Below, one piece after another: positions 20,166-20,269 of a stretch of DNA of 20,269 bases. Within the stretch, counting starts at the first letter, position 1, and each line of letters opens with the position of its first letter. The notes under the pieces were generated by a model. That model saw only the letters and a list, made by a program, of their open reading frames with translations, was not told the origin of the DNA and searched no databases. Source of the stretch: CAZLMF01 sp964560565 (GTDB lineage Bacteria; Bacillota; Clostridia; Oscillospirales; Ruminococcaceae); NCBI GenBank assembly GCA_964560565.1, contig CAZLMF010000025.1, positions 1-20,269 of the forward strand, given 5' to 3'. A program made the translations under genes and the position numbers.

Positions 20166-20269
20166 TGTGACAGAGCGATTTAGATGTCATAGTCTGGCGA
20201 GTGGTCAGTTTAGATAACATGGTTTAACGAGTGGTCGATTTAGATGTTTTTTTAATTTGGACAGGGTTG
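20166..20269 (+). mobile_element. Probable end of an insertion sequence (IS21-like), truncated by the window
   Basis: From TGTGACA at 20166, three copies of a degenerate unit follow at an exact 30-bp period. The core YTTTAGATR starts at 20177, 20207 and 20237 (as GATTTAGATG, AGTTTAGATA, GATTTAGATG). CGAGTGGTC precedes the second and third cores (20198-20206, 20228-20236). IS21-family elements have several such repeats inside ends that start with TG; the istA/istB genes would lie to the right, outside the window. No transposase is visible, so the family assignment is tentative. Confidence 0.45.
20168..20257 (+). repeat. Three tandem 30-bp degenerate repeats
   Basis: Units 20168-20197, 20198-20227 and 20228-20257 align with conserved TTTAGAT in the middle. 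Units 2 and 3 share CGAGTGGTC exactly; unit 1 differs there. The third unit ends in a T-run. The periodicity is exact although the sequence is degenerate, which suits spaced protein-binding sites. Confidence 0.8.

Noticed and set aside
20168..20257. CRISPR array at the window end
   Set aside because: The period is 30 bp with no unique spacers between identical repeats; it is a tandem degenerate repeat.

Overview
The window looks like a piece of a low-GC Gram-positive genome of the Clostridia, most likely the Oscillospirales/Ruminococcaceae. The clues are AT-rich intergenic DNA, strong AGGAGG-type ribosome sites, promoters of the TTGACA-17-TATAAT kind (most with an extended -10 TGn), lipoproteins with MKK...LxxC leaders, Thr-rich linkers, a fused ECF ATPase, HemZ and a bifunctional Rel. 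All recognised genes are on the + strand. Two 100-base and one 10-base N runs show that this is a scaffolded draft or metagenome assembly.

Layout. 1-312: the last 34 codons of nth (endonuclease III), then tRNA-Leu(CAG) with its own promoter and terminator. 367-2522: three single-gene units: a NUDIX hydrolase, a small two-repeat lipoprotein, and a clostridial-type purC broken by a gap. 2565-5611: a PHP-domain phosphoesterase with a doubtful start codon, then two lipoprotein carbohydrate esterases (a CE2-like SGNH esterase and a NodB/CE4 deacetylase). 5602-9816: ddh (meso-diaminopimelate dehydrogenase) followed closely by a complete ECF vitamin transporter (ecfT, fused ecfA-A, S component). 9823-10600: an XRE regulator and membrane protein pair whose promoter is bracketed by inverted repeats. 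10627-11778: a membrane-anchored protein with three ComEA-like helix-hairpin-helix modules, preceded by a perfect match to the Gram-positive LexA (SOS) box. 11825-18083: a repair/stress/metabolism operon of recJ, rel, an MBL-fold hydrolase and hemZ. 18071-19974: a zinc-ribbon protein and rlmD. 20000-20269: a short gap, a stray C-terminal end of a second RlmD-like methyltransferase, and three 30-bp tandem repeats that look like the end of an insertion sequence.

How the parts relate. The CE2/CE4 pair probably removes acetyl groups from a polysaccharide at the cell surface. ddh supplies or consumes meso-DAP for peptidoglycan and lysine, and may be co-transcribed with the transporter. The recJ-rel operon joins DNA repair to the stringent response. 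The most interesting candidate system is the SOS-box-controlled surface DNA-binding protein directly upstream of recJ. No terminator separates the two, so damage-induced transcription could run from an outer-face DNA receptor into a DNA exonuclease gene. This is an inference from sequence layout only.
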